A DNA stretch of 64,000 nucleotides from the NCBI GenBank assembly GCA_023387965.1, contig JAEWHE010000041.1:186001-250000 (forward strand), read 5' to 3'. Below the pieces are notes generated by a model. That model worked only from the letters and a program-made list of their open reading frames with translations, was not told the DNA's origin and did no database searches. Positions 19,401 to 27,824 of the stretch are shown here, piece by piece; within the stretch, counting starts at the first letter, position 1; the number at the start of each line of letters is the position of its first letter. The position numbers and the translations under genes were made by a program. This DNA comes from Bacteroidota bacterium (GTDB taxonomy: Bacteria > Bacteroidota > Bacteroidia > Flavobacteriales > Flavobacteriaceae).

Positions 19401-19647
19401 CCCAAACGCAAAGATTTTGAATGAACAGCTCATTATTGCTCAAACCGGAAGTCTGATTAAGCCTGATAGAATGGTAATTAGCGAAGATAAATCTGTTTTT
19501 TTAATTGATTACAAAACCGGAGTACATTTGCCAAAATACAAACATCAACTCGAAAATTACCAACTTTCTATCGAAGAAATAGGATTTGCGGTAGCGAAAA
19601 AAACATTAGTTTACATAGGAGAAGAAGTTAAAGTAGTAAATTTGTAG
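16495..19647 (+). CDS. AddA/RecB-like UvrD-family helicase with C-terminal nuclease
   Basis: 1050 residues. All superfamily 1 helicase motifs are present: Walker A ASAGAGKTFTL (about 11-21), ITFTNKAVGEMKSRI, FIDEFQDTSEMQW, VGDPKQSIYRWRGG, AINYRS, IMTIHKSKGLEFPVVIF and VIYVALTRAEEQLY. The C-terminus is a PD-(D/E)XK nuclease with EYGNIVHEIL, KPDRM, LIDYKTG and HQLENYQL. Together with the AddB-like protein at 22510 it should form the double-strand-break end-processing nuclease that prepares DNA for RecA. The partner genes are separated here by kbl and an OmpA gene. Cytoplasmic. No -7 box is clear upstream because repeat copy A fills the gap. Naming it addA is reasonable, but Bacteroidota members diverge from the Bacillus enzyme. 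Confidence 0.9.
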   Translation: MQKQAFSIYDASAGAGKTFTLVKKYLKILLTSSKQDAYRNILAITFTNKAVGEMKSRIVSNLSEFCKDSPNEKAQQLIDKITEETNLNPIEIKQKARQIIKNLIHNYAAFDISTIDKFTHKVIRAFAHDLGLPPLFEISLETENLLAEAVDSLIAKAGEDQLLTKLLVDFTMEKTDNDKSWDISQDIFQTGKLLLNEDDRSEVQQFENYTLENFGEIKNKIKQNVDLLEERCIGEAQKILQTIANHNINEASFSGQYFPKHLRSIAENKFNPSNKTYHEPDDIKINKAAPDRDAIEAIIPEILQSLSEIYQTKAKINFFQAFLKNITPLSLLNKVSQELNRIQDEQNILSIAEFNSIIHKEIQNQPAPFIYERLGEKYRHFFIDEFQDTSEMQWQNLIPLIGNALAGQDEYGKQGSLMIVGDPKQSIYRWRGGKAEQFIEMAKNNSPFPHQETKLEHLAINYRSYSEVIEFNNRFFKLLSEKFENEDYRKLYFENSHQETNNKKGGYVNISFIKNVEDNYDEEPPEKSQLYCEAVLETIHKVLDKGFTLAEIAILTRNKKAGTELANFLTQNNIDILSSETLMIANATEVIFVLNTLRYLNNVNNREAKAGMLFFIGQFFEEILPLHDFIANGMQAKLEDDFERFLQRYDFKISLSDLKKKSLYESVETIISTFVKQKADNAYLQYFLDIVLERDMKNSAGASDFLSYWDKNGHKFSIPSPEGKNAVKIMTIHKSKGLEFPVVIFPFAEENYSRTHREKLWLNNTEDSIEIPRVLINKNQDVKTFGEEAATLFQQKTQEDLLDNINVIYVALTRAEEQLYIISSKNISKKGEFPNNNMCRFFIDYIQHFENDNDVEKFEYEIGNSEKISEPKPEIPDSKKVPYITELLQPKAIKIAQREALMWGGKQLEAIEYGNIVHEILSWIKTESDVETALEKAIENALITIIQVEQVKKTLLAVLRHPELQEAFAPNAKILNEQLIIAQTGSLIKPDRMVISEDKSVFLIDYKTGVHLPKYKHQLENYQLSIEEIGFAVAKKTLVYIGEEVKVVNL

Positions 19648-19691
19648 TGAAGTAGAGAGTTTAGAATAGGAAGTTTAAAAATTCAAATTTC

Positions 19692-19731
19692 TAAAATCAT
19701 AAATCGTAAATCTAAAATCATAAATCATAAA
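19692..19731 (+). repeat. Short AT-rich tandem repeat
   Basis: Repeated AAATCATAAATC and AAATCGTAAATC units end at the kbl ATG. Such degenerate tandem words are common between genes in this group; function unknown. Confidence 0.5.
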
Positions 19732-20928
19732 ATGTACGGAAAAATAAAAGAACATCTTCAAGCCGAATTACAGTCAATTGAAGACAACGGAATTTTTAAA
19801 AAAGAACGAATCATTACTTCGCCTCAAGGTGCAGAAATTACCATTTCAACTGGTGAAAAAGTATTGAATTTTTGCGCCAATAATTATTTAGGTTTATCCT
19901 CTCATCCAGAGGTTGTTCAAGCGGCAAAAGATGCGTTGGATTCTCATGGTTTCGGGATGTCATCGGTTCGTTTTATTTGTGGAACTCAAGACATTCACAA
20001 AGAATTGGAACAAAAAATCGCTAATTTTTATGGAACCGAAGACACCATTTTGTATGCGGCAGCATTTGATGCAAATGGAGGTGTTTTTGAACCACTTTTA
20101 GGCGAAAATGACGCTATTATTTCCGATTCTTTAAATCATGCTTCCATCATTGATGGCGTTCGGTTATGCAAAGCAGCGAGATACCGTTACGAAAATAGCA
20201 ATATGCAAGATTTAGAAGCGCAATTAACCAAAGCCAATGAAGCAGGACATCGTTTTAAAATTATTGTAACCGATGGTGTTTTTTCCATGGACGGTTTGGT
20301 AGCTCCACTTGATAAAATTTGTGATTTAGCCGAAAAATATGACGCGTTGGTAATGGTGGACGAATGTCATGCCGCAGGATTTATTGGGGCAACCGGAAAA
20401 GGTACAATGGAAGCTAAAAAAGTAATGGGTCGTGTGGATATTATTACGGGAACCTTAGGAAAAGCTTTGGGAGGAGCCATGGGAGGCTACACGACAGCTA
20501 AAAAAGAAATTATCGAAATTTTACGCCAAAGATCGCGTCCGTATTTATTTTCTAATTCGTTAGCACCAGCAATTGTAGGAGCTTCGATAAAAGTTTTTGA
20601 ACTTTTGGAAAAAGATACTTCTCTTCGCGATAAGTTGGAATGGAACACGGATTATTTCAAAAAAGGAATGAAAAATGCTGGTTTTGATATTATCGATGGC
20701 GATTCTGCAATTGTGCCAGTAATGCTTTACGATGCAAAATTATCACAAATTATGGCTGATAAACTGTTAAAAAGAGGTATTTATGTTGTAGGATTCTTTT
20801 ATCCAGTGGTTCCAAAAGATAAGGCAAGAATCAGAGTGCAGTTGTCGGCAGCACATGAAAAAGAACATTTAGACGCTGCTATTCAAGCATTTACAGAAGT
20901 TGGGAAAGAATTAAAGATAATTTTATAA
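19732..20928 (+). CDS. kbl: Glycine C-acetyltransferase (2-amino-3-ketobutyrate CoA ligase)
   Basis: 398 residues, matching the E. coli enzyme closely in length. It interconverts 2-amino-3-oxobutyrate plus CoA with glycine plus acetyl-CoA, the second step of threonine breakdown. It is a pyridoxal-phosphate fold type I enzyme: CANNYLGLSSHP near 48-59, VDECHAAGF at 209-217, and the Schiff-base Lys244 in GTLGKALGGAMGGY. No threonine dehydrogenase gene is nearby. It sits between the two nuclease genes, with an AT-rich repeat just before its ATG. Confidence 0.95.
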   Translation: MYGKIKEHLQAELQSIEDNGIFKKERIITSPQGAEITISTGEKVLNFCANNYLGLSSHPEVVQAAKDALDSHGFGMSSVRFICGTQDIHKELEQKIANFYGTEDTILYAAAFDANGGVFEPLLGENDAIISDSLNHASIIDGVRLCKAARYRYENSNMQDLEAQLTKANEAGHRFKIIVTDGVFSMDGLVAPLDKICDLAEKYDALVMVDECHAAGFIGATGKGTMEAKKVMGRVDIITGTLGKALGGAMGGYTTAKKEIIEILRQRSRPYLFSNSLAPAIVGASIKVFELLEKDTSLRDKLEWNTDYFKKGMKNAGFDIIDGDSAIVPVMLYDAKLSQIMADKLLKRGIYVVGFFYPVVPKDKARIRVQLSAAHEKEHLDAAIQAFTEVGKELKIIL

Positions 20929-20968
20929 GAATTATCACTAAAATTGAGTTAATTTTTTAACATAAATC

Positions 20969-20999
20969 TTTGTAATTATCGTTTAACATATTACTTTTG
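20969..20999 (+). promoter_or_regulatory. Promoter of the OmpA-family gene
   Basis: TTTG at 20969-20972 and TACTTTTG at 20992-20999 match the -33 and -7 elements with a 19-base spacer. The start codon is 36 bases downstream. Confidence 0.7.
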
Positions 21000-21035
21000 T
21001 CTTAATTAACGTATTGTAATCTAATAAAATTAAGT

Positions 21036-22445
21036 ATGAAACATCTAAACAAAATTCTTACTGCTATGCTGTTAGCGGCTGGTTTAAACGCCACTGCGCA
21101 GGATAGTGACAATCCATGGGCGATTTCCTTTGGTGCGAATGCAGTAGATACAAGATTTGGTGCTCCAAGCAAATTCGAAAATCAATTCGATGAGTTTTTC
21201 AATGTGAGAGACAACTGGAACATCTTACCTTCAGTATCTTATTTAAACGTGTCTAGACATTTAGGTTCTGGATTTTCAGTTGGATTAACAGGATCGGTTA
21301 ACAAAATCGATAAATTTGTTAACGACAGAACTCCTGGTACAGAAAACACTTACGTAGTAACAAATCCTGGAGATTTGACTTATTACGGAATTGACGGGAT
21401 GATCAAGTACGGATTCGGTGAAATGATCGGTTCTAAATGGTTTGATCCATCTCTTCACGTAGGTGGAGGTTACACTTTCATGGGAGATGCAAGTGCTGGA
21501 ACTGTTAATGGAGGTCTTGGATTGACTTTCTGGTTCACAGAAACTGTAGGTCTTTCTTTACAATCTACTTACAAACATTCTTTCGATGAAACAAGAACTC
21601 CAGATGTTGACGTGGCTTCACACTTACAACATTTTGCAGGTCTTACTTTCAAATTTGGAGGAAAAGATACTGACGGTGACGGAATCTACGACAAAGACGA
21701 TGCTTGTCCAGAGGTTGCTGGTTTAAAACAATTCCAAGGTTGTCCTGATACTGACGGTGACGGAATTCCAGACAAAGATGACGCTTGTCCTGAAGTTGCT
21801 GGTTTAGCTGCTTTCCAAGGATGTCCTGATACTGACGGTGACGGAATTCCTGATAAAGATGACGCTTGTCCAAATGAGCCAGGAACTGCTGCAATGAACG
21901 GATGTCCAGACAGAGACGGTGACGGTGTTGCTGACAATGTTGACAAATGTCCGGATACAAAAGGTCCTAAAGAAAATGGTGGATGTCCTTGGCCAGATAG
22001 AGATGGTGACGGAGTTTTCGATAAAGATGACAAATGTCCAGATGTAAAAGGTACTGTTGCTAACAACGGATGTCCTGAAATCACTGAGGAAAGAATCAAC
22101 CAATTGAATGCTTACGCTAAAACTATCTTGTTCAACAGTGGTAAATCTACTTTCAAACCAGAAACAATGCCAGTTTTAGAAGCTATGAAAGCAATCCTTC
22201 TTGAGTACCCAACTTCAAGATTCTCTATCGAAGGTCACACTGATAGCGATGGTTCTAACGCATTGAACCAAACTCTTTCTGAAAACAGAGCTGCTGCAGT
22301 GAAAAACTTCTTAATCGAGAATGGAGTTGATACTTCAAGATTGAGATCAACAGGTTTTGGTGAAACTAAACCAATTGATACTAACAAAACTGCTAAAGGT
22401 AAAGCTAACAACCGTCGTGTTGAAGTAAAATTGATCAAAGATTAA
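21036..22445 (+). CDS. OmpA-family outer membrane protein with thrombospondin type 3 repeats
   Basis: 469 residues. A signal peptide (MKHLNKILTAMLLAAGLNATAQ) is followed by an eight-strand-type beta-barrel to about residue 205. Then come five calcium-binding-type repeats of the form DTDGDGIPDKDDACP, and an OmpA C-terminal peptidoglycan-binding domain (ILFNSGKSTFKPE, IEGHTDSDGSNALNQTLSENRA, NRRVEVKLI). It probably anchors the outer membrane to peptidoglycan, with the repeat rod stiffened by calcium. A strong promoter precedes it and a terminator follows. It is likely abundant, judging from the regular codon use and promoter. Confidence 0.95.
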   Translation: MKHLNKILTAMLLAAGLNATAQDSDNPWAISFGANAVDTRFGAPSKFENQFDEFFNVRDNWNILPSVSYLNVSRHLGSGFSVGLTGSVNKIDKFVNDRTPGTENTYVVTNPGDLTYYGIDGMIKYGFGEMIGSKWFDPSLHVGGGYTFMGDASAGTVNGGLGLTFWFTETVGLSLQSTYKHSFDETRTPDVDVASHLQHFAGLTFKFGGKDTDGDGIYDKDDACPEVAGLKQFQGCPDTDGDGIPDKDDACPEVAGLAAFQGCPDTDGDGIPDKDDACPNEPGTAAMNGCPDRDGDGVADNVDKCPDTKGPKENGGCPWPDRDGDGVFDKDDKCPDVKGTVANNGCPEITEERINQLNAYAKTILFNSGKSTFKPETMPVLEAMKAILLEYPTSRFSIEGHTDSDGSNALNQTLSENRAAAVKNFLIENGVDTSRLRSTGFGETKPIDTNKTAKGKANNRRVEVKLIKD

Positions 22446-22466
22446 TTACCTTTAAAATATTTTTTG

Positions 22467-22498
22467 AAAACGCCTCGATTTTATCGGGGCGTTTTTTT
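22467..22498 (+). terminator. Rho-independent terminator after the OmpA-family gene
   Basis: AAAACGCCTCGAT pairs with ATCGGGGCGTTTT (one T-G pair) and a T run follows. The AddB-like ATG is only 11 bases beyond. Confidence 0.85.
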
Positions 22499-22509
22499 AT
22501 TTTTATCCT

Positions 22510-25263
22510 ATGGCAAATACTACATTTCTTCAAAAAACCGCAGCTTTTATCCTCGAAAATTATAGCGAAAAAATCACCGAAACACTCATTATCCTTCCCA
22601 ATAAAAGAGCAAAAGTTTTTTTAATTGACGCCTTACGGCAAAATGCATCCAAGACCATTTTTGCCCCGCAAATCATCAGCATTGAAGAATTTGTTCAAGA
22701 TATTGCCAAAATCCGAACCATCGATCCGGTAGAATTGATGTTTGAATTTTATGAAACGTACCTCGAAGTTACCCCAAAAGACAACCAACAACCTTTTGAA
22801 CTTTTTTCAAATTGGGGCAAAACTTTAGTCCAAGACTTCAACGAAATTGACAGATATTTACTCGATCCAAACAAAGTTTTGTCCTATTTAAAAGACATTG
22901 AAGACATCAAACATTGGTCATTAGATCCCGAACAACGAACTCCTATGATCGAAAGTTATCTTCGGTTTTGGGATTTGTTACCAGAATATTACCGCAATCT
23001 TTACCAACGTTTATTACAGAAAAAAACCGCCTATCAAGGGATTATTTACCGAGAAGCAGTTGCTGGAATTTCTCAGTTTGTCGCTTCGCAAAAAAACACT
23101 CATTTCCTATTTGCAGGTTTCAACGCTTTAAATGTCGCCGAAGAGAAAATTGTACAATTTTTATTAGAAAATGCTAATGCAAAAGTAATCTGGGATGCCG
23201 ATAAAACTTTTTTAGAAGATCCATTTCACGACGCAGGTTTGTTCCTCCGAAGGTTTAAACGCGACTGGAAATTTTACCGTTCACAAGCATTTACCTGGAT
23301 TTCGGACGATTTCAGTCAACCGAAAAAAATCTCGGTAATTGGAACCCCTAAAACCATCGGTCAAGCCAAAATTGCCGGCGAAATTGTCCAACAAATTATC
23401 GAAAACAATCCGGACCAACTCAACAAAACAGCTGTTGTTTTAGGTGATGAAAATTTATTGGTTCCAATGTTGTATTCGCTTCCGGAAAACGTCGAATCGC
23501 TCAATATCACGATGGGTTATTCCGGAAAAAATAATCCGGCTCAATTGCTGATTTCCAAATTATTCAAAATGCACACTAACGCCATCAGTCGTGGCGGAAA
23601 TTATGTATTTTATTACAAAGAAATTCTTGATGTTTTGACCAATCCGTTGGTCGAACCATTTGCCAACGCTGGCGAAGTTGTGAATATTATCAAAGAAAAT
23701 AATTTCACTTTCATTACCCAAGAAAAAGTAAAAAGTTTGCAAACGACAAACAATACTATTTTCGATCTACTTCTCACAAAGTGGGATAAACCACAAGAAG
23801 CACTTCAACTGTTGTCCGAACTTTTAATTACCATCAAGGAAAATCTCGGAATTAATTCTGATCAAGACAAACTTTCCCGAACCTTTGTTTACGCAATTTT
23901 CAAAGTAATTATTCGCTTACAAAATTGTCTCAAAGACAATCCTCACATCGATTCTGTTGAAGGTTTGCACGGAATTTACAAACAAATTGTAGATTTAGCC
24001 GAAGTTTCTTTTGAAGGCGAACCACTTAACGGTTTGCAAATTATGGGAGTTTTAGAAAGTCGCGTCCTCGATTTTGAAAATGTGATTATTACGTCCACCA
24101 ACGAAGGAAAATTTCCGGCTGGGAAATCGCAAAATTCTTTTATTCCTTATGATGTAAAAGCCGAATTAGGTTTGCCAACTTTTAAAGAAAAAGATGCCAT
24201 TTATACGTACCATTTTTACCATTTATTGCAAAGAGCCAAAAATATTTATTTGCTTTACAATACGGAAAATGAAGGTCTTGATGGCGGTGAAAAATCACGA
24301 TTTATTACCCAATTAGAAGTCGAAAAAATGCCTAATCATCAGCTATCTCACGAAATTTATGCTGCAGAAGTTCCTGATAAAGCCTACGAACCATGGCTTG
24401 TTCCAAAATCCGAAAGCGTGATGACACGATTGGCAGAATTGGCCAATTCCGGATTTTCGCCTTCGTCTATCACATCTTACATTCGAAATCCGATTCAGTT
24501 TTACATGCAGCAGATTTTGCGTATTCGCGAAGCAGAAGAAGTGGAAGAAAATATTGCTGTAAATACACTTGGAACCATCATTCACGGGACTTTAGAAGAA
24601 TTGTATAAACCATTTCTCAACCAATTTATTTCGGTAGAAAATATTAAAAATTGTATCGCACAAATTGATGAAGAAGTTTTGCGCCAATTTAAAAAAGTAT
24701 ATAAAGAAGGCGAAATTAAAAAGGGCAAAAACCTGCTCGCTTTTGAAGTGGCAAAACGCAACGTTTTTAATTTTTTAAAACTCGAAATCGAATTATTAGA
24801 ACAAGGCGATGCTGTAAAAATTCTGGCTTTGGAACAAAATTTTGAACGAATTTTAAACCATCCAAAATTACCTTTTCCGATGAAAATCAAAGGAAATGTG
24901 GACAGAATTGAGCAACGAAACGGCAAAATCAGAATTATTGATTACAAAACCGGTAAAGTCGAACAAAAAAATGTGGTGCTCGACACCTGGGAAAATCTCA
25001 CAGCCGACATCAAAACCGAAAAAATCATTCAGGTTTTGGCATACGCATTTTTGTATGAACCGCATTTGAACGGCATGGAATTAGAGGTTGGCATTATCTC
25101 CTTTAAGAATCTGAAAGCCGGATTTTTGCCGTTTGTTTTTAAAGAAGAAAAATTAAAAACCGAATTAATCAATCCAGAAATTTCGGCAAATTATATTGAA
25201 GAATTGGTTAAATTACTGCAAGAAATTTTTAATCCGGAAATTCCTTTCGAGGAAAAAGTGTAA
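22510..25263 (+). CDS. AddB-like PD-(D/E)XK nuclease
   Basis: 917 residues. The N-terminus keeps the helicase-like fold (LIILPNKRAKVFLIDAL) but the Walker A motif is degenerate. The C-terminal nuclease has SPSSITSYIRNPIQFYMQ, GTIIHGTLEELY, GNVDRIE, RIIDYKTGKVE and QVLAYAFLYE. This is the layout of AddB, which partners with the helicase at 16495. Only two cysteines are present, so the four-Cys iron-sulfur staple of Bacillus AddB is absent. The gene ends six bases from the stop of the convergent alpha/beta hydrolase gene. The preceding terminator suggests it has its own promoter or depends on read-through. Confidence 0.85.
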   Translation: MANTTFLQKTAAFILENYSEKITETLIILPNKRAKVFLIDALRQNASKTIFAPQIISIEEFVQDIAKIRTIDPVELMFEFYETYLEVTPKDNQQPFELFSNWGKTLVQDFNEIDRYLLDPNKVLSYLKDIEDIKHWSLDPEQRTPMIESYLRFWDLLPEYYRNLYQRLLQKKTAYQGIIYREAVAGISQFVASQKNTHFLFAGFNALNVAEEKIVQFLLENANAKVIWDADKTFLEDPFHDAGLFLRRFKRDWKFYRSQAFTWISDDFSQPKKISVIGTPKTIGQAKIAGEIVQQIIENNPDQLNKTAVVLGDENLLVPMLYSLPENVESLNITMGYSGKNNPAQLLISKLFKMHTNAISRGGNYVFYYKEILDVLTNPLVEPFANAGEVVNIIKENNFTFITQEKVKSLQTTNNTIFDLLLTKWDKPQEALQLLSELLITIKENLGINSDQDKLSRTFVYAIFKVIIRLQNCLKDNPHIDSVEGLHGIYKQIVDLAEVSFEGEPLNGLQIMGVLESRVLDFENVIITSTNEGKFPAGKSQNSFIPYDVKAELGLPTFKEKDAIYTYHFYHLLQRAKNIYLLYNTENEGLDGGEKSRFITQLEVEKMPNHQLSHEIYAAEVPDKAYEPWLVPKSESVMTRLAELANSGFSPSSITSYIRNPIQFYMQQILRIREAEEVEENIAVNTLGTIIHGTLEELYKPFLNQFISVENIKNCIAQIDEEVLRQFKKVYKEGEIKKGKNLLAFEVAKRNVFNFLKLEIELLEQGDAVKILALEQNFERILNHPKLPFPMKIKGNVDRIEQRNGKIRIIDYKTGKVEQKNVVLDTWENLTADIKTEKIIQVLAYAFLYEPHLNGMELEVGIISFKNLKAGFLPFVFKEEKLKTELINPEISANYIEELVKLLQEIFNPEIPFEEKV

Positions 25264-25269
25264 ATTTTT

Positions 25270-26064
25270 TTATTTCACCAATTTTAAAAACGCAGTCATT
25301 TCTTTAAGCAAATCATCTCGGTTTTCAATGTGACTCATGTGTCCGTCGGGAAATGAAACCAGTTTTACTTGCGTATTTTCAATCTGGTCAATGTTATCCT
25401 GATAATTCAAAACCGGATCATTTTTGCCTAAAACCAAAAGCATCGGGTAAGGCGCAAAATGCAAAATCACCTCGCGGTCTTTCCTGATTTTCATGCCTTC
25501 AAGCGAAGCCACGATTCCTTGAATGGGCGTTTTTAAAGCTTCGATTTTTACATTTTCAATTTCTTCGGCTAACTTTTCCCGATTATTTTCGCTAAAAAGA
25601 TTGGCAATTGAAAGCCTTACAAAATTCGTATAATTCTGTTTCACCGCTTTAATCGCACGGTCTCGATTTTCCTTTTTTTCGTCAGAATCTGCTCTTGAAG
25701 TCGAGTTAATTAACGCCAAACCTTTCACGTTTTCCGGATACAATTCGGCGAAAGCCAAAGCCACATAACCACCCATGGAATGTCCCGCAAAAACCGCTTT
25801 CCTGATTTTCAGTTCGCTCAAAATCGCTTGCACCATATCGGCATTGTCTTCCATCGTATGCACGTAACCAAGCGAATCCGTTTCGCCATGACCCAAAAGA
25901 TCGATGACAATAACCCGAAATTTTTTCGAAAATTCTGCCACCATAAAATCCCACATTTTTTTATTTTCCAAAAAGCCGTGAAGCAAGACCAAAGCCGTTC
26001 CTTTTCCGGAATCAGTAAATGAAATTTTGGTGTTTTTATAAACGAAATTTTTCAAGACAGTCAA
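25270..26064 (-). CDS. Alpha/beta hydrolase
   Basis: 264 residues. Canonical hydrolase fold: LVLLHGFLENKKMW with the oxyanion region, nucleophile Ser96 in GHSMGGY, an acid in LGKNDPVLN and His in GHMSHIEN. No signal peptide. The frame offers no ATG at the start; TTG at 26064 (or TTG at 26055) is the only plausible initiator, with the -7 box TATTTTTG on the minus strand ending 12 bases before it. Substrate unknown; the family includes esterases and MenH-like enzymes, but no menaquinone gene is adjacent. Confidence 0.9.
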   Translation of the reverse strand: MTVLKNFVYKNTKISFTDSGKGTALVLLHGFLENKKMWDFMVAEFSKKFRVIVIDLLGHGETDSLGYVHTMEDNADMVQAILSELKIRKAVFAGHSMGGYVALAFAELYPENVKGLALINSTSRADSDEKKENRDRAIKAVKQNYTNFVRLSIANLFSENNREKLAEEIENVKIEALKTPIQGIVASLEGMKIRKDREVILHFAPYPMLLVLGKNDPVLNYQDNIDQIENTQVKLVSFPDGHMSHIENRDDLLKEMTAFLKLVK

Positions 26065-26076
26065 TTTTGATTACAA

Positions 26077-26084
26077 CAAAAATA
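26077..26084 (-). promoter_or_regulatory. Promoter -7 box of the alpha/beta hydrolase gene
   Basis: TATTTTTG on the minus strand, ending 12 bases before the TTG start; the leader would be about seven bases. Confidence 0.5.
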
Positions 26085-26278
26085 TAATTTTTTCACGGGT
26101 AATTTTCAAATCGGAATTTGGAATTTTTTTGATTGGAATTTAATTCGCCACAGATTTCATGATTTTCACTGATTCATTTTTTGGAATTTGGACTCGAGCG
26201 AACAGGCGAAGCAATTTCTTTATTGGAATCTAAAAAATAAACGGCTCACTTTTGCGAACCGTATATTGTTTTATTTTG

Positions 26279-26401
26279 GGCGTGCCACCACAAAAAGCCT
26301 GTCGGCGTTTTTGTGCTGTCGGGCTTTTCGCTTCAATCTTTTGTTTTTTAAAGAAAAAAACAAAAGGATTTCCGCTTCAATCCCTCACGCAAACCCTGCT
26401 A
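26279..26401 (+). repeat. Palindromic intergenic repeat family 1, copy B
   Basis: Direct repeat TTTTCGCTTCAATC and TTTCCGCTTCAATC flanks the palindrome CTTTTGTTTTTT/AAAAAAACAAAAG. A second palindrome, CACAAAAAGC with GCGTTTTTGTG, precedes it. The element ends ACCCTGCTA next to the stop codon of pepP on the opposite strand. The rest of the 337-base gap (26065-26278) is AT-rich and includes a CCACAGATTTC fragment of repeat family 2. Confidence 0.75.
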
Positions 26402-27694
26402 CTAAGAATTCATCAGATTCTCAATTTCTTCCGCTTCCAAAGGAATATTTTTCATCAGGTTCAACGGATTTCCGCTTTTTTGAATCACGTAATCGTCTTC
26501 TAAACGAATCCCGAAACCTTCCGCAGGAATGTAAAATCCAGGTTCGTTGGTAAAAACCATTCCTTCCACAAATTTGTCGGTCAAAATTCCGTAATCGTGC
26601 GTGTCAAGTCCCATGTGGTGTGACGTTCCATGCATCATGAATTTTTTATAAGCAGGCCATTCCGGATTTTGATTTTGCACATCGGCTTTGTCAATCAGTT
26701 TCAAATCGAGCAATTCTTTGGTGTAAATTTCACCCATTTGCTTGTGATAGGTATGCCAGTCGTTTCCGGCAACCAATAAATTTTCTGCTTCTTTTTTGCA
26801 ACGCAACACCGAATTATAAACTTCTTTTTGTCTTGCCGTATATTTTCCGTTTACCGGAATGCTTCGCGATAAATCCGACGAATAATTGGCGTATTCTGCA
26901 GCAACATCAAACAAAATTAAATCGCCATCTTTGCATTGCTGATTATTTTCGATGTAATGCAAAACATTGGCGTTGTTTCCGCTTGCAATAATTGGCGTAT
27001 AAGCAAATCCTTTTGAACGATTGCGCAAAAATTCGTGTGCAAATTCGGCTTCAATCTCATATTCCCAAACGCCAGGTTTTACAAAATTTAAAATTCTACG
27101 GAAACCTTTTTCAGTAATATCACAAGCTTGCTGAATCAACGCAATTTCTTCAGGTTCTTTAATCGAACGAAGGCGTTGCAAAATTGTGTTGGATTTTTCC
27201 ACTTTGTGAGCCGGATAATTTTCTTTCCACCATTTTACGAACCGCGCTTCGCGAGTTTCCGTATCAACCGAAGCACGATAATGTTCGTTAGTATTAATGT
27301 ACATCGTATCGGAATACGACATTAATTCTTTCAAAATTTTATGAAAATCCTGAAGCCAAAAAACCGTTTTCACTCCCGAAACTTCAAATGCTCGTTCTTG
27401 GGTTAGTTTTTCGCCTTCCCAAATGGCAATGTGTTCATTCGTTTCGCGCAAAAACAAAATTTCTCTGTATTTTTCCAAATGCGCATCCGGAAAAAGTACC
27501 AAAATACTTTCTTCTTGATCCACTCCGGAAAGGTAAAAAATGTCGCGGTGTTGTGCGAAAGGCAAAGTAGAATCGGCGGAAACCGGATAAATATCGTTAC
27601 TATTAAAAACGGCAACACTGTTAGGTTTCATCTCAGCAGTAAATTTTTTTCTGTTTTTGATGAAAAGGTTGCGGTCTATTTGATGGTATTTCAT
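26402..27694 (-). CDS. pepP: Xaa-Pro aminopeptidase (M24B, aminopeptidase P family)
   Basis: 430 residues. It removes an N-terminal residue that precedes proline. The C-terminal pita-bread domain shows the dinuclear metal ligands: Asp in LILFDVAAEY and SSDLSRSIPV, His in MHGTSHHMGLDTHD, Glu in FTNEPGFYI and Glu in GIRLEDD. The N-terminal AMP_N domain begins MKYHQIDRNLF. Cytoplasmic. A -7 box on the minus strand lies at 27720-27727. The stop TAG is directly followed by a second TAG at the edge of repeat copy B. Confidence 0.95.
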   Translation of the reverse strand: MKYHQIDRNLFIKNRKKFTAEMKPNSVAVFNSNDIYPVSADSTLPFAQHRDIFYLSGVDQEESILVLFPDAHLEKYREILFLRETNEHIAIWEGEKLTQERAFEVSGVKTVFWLQDFHKILKELMSYSDTMYINTNEHYRASVDTETREARFVKWWKENYPAHKVEKSNTILQRLRSIKEPEEIALIQQACDITEKGFRRILNFVKPGVWEYEIEAEFAHEFLRNRSKGFAYTPIIASGNNANVLHYIENNQQCKDGDLILFDVAAEYANYSSDLSRSIPVNGKYTARQKEVYNSVLRCKKEAENLLVAGNDWHTYHKQMGEIYTKELLDLKLIDKADVQNQNPEWPAYKKFMMHGTSHHMGLDTHDYGILTDKFVEGMVFTNEPGFYIPAEGFGIRLEDDYVIQKSGNPLNLMKNIPLEAEEIENLMNS

Positions 27695-27719
27695 AAAAAT
27701 TAACTTGTATTATTTTTTT

Positions 27720-27727
27720 CAAAGTTA
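27720..27727 (-). promoter_or_regulatory. Promoter -7 box of pepP
   Basis: TAACTTTG on the minus strand, 25 bases before the ATG. Confidence 0.55.
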
Positions 27728-27824
27728 ATGATTTGGTGATAAAATATCTCAAAAAACCACAGATTTAAAATTTTTTGTTGGCTGAGAAATGATTAATTTT
27801 AGCAGCTCAAATAAAATTTTTCAG

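Noticed and set aside
21649..22103. Long open frames on the minus strand opposite the OmpA thrombospondin repeats
   Set aside because: They arise from the repetitive Asp/Gly-rich codons of the real gene, have low-complexity Cys/His or Ser/Pro composition, and no start signal.
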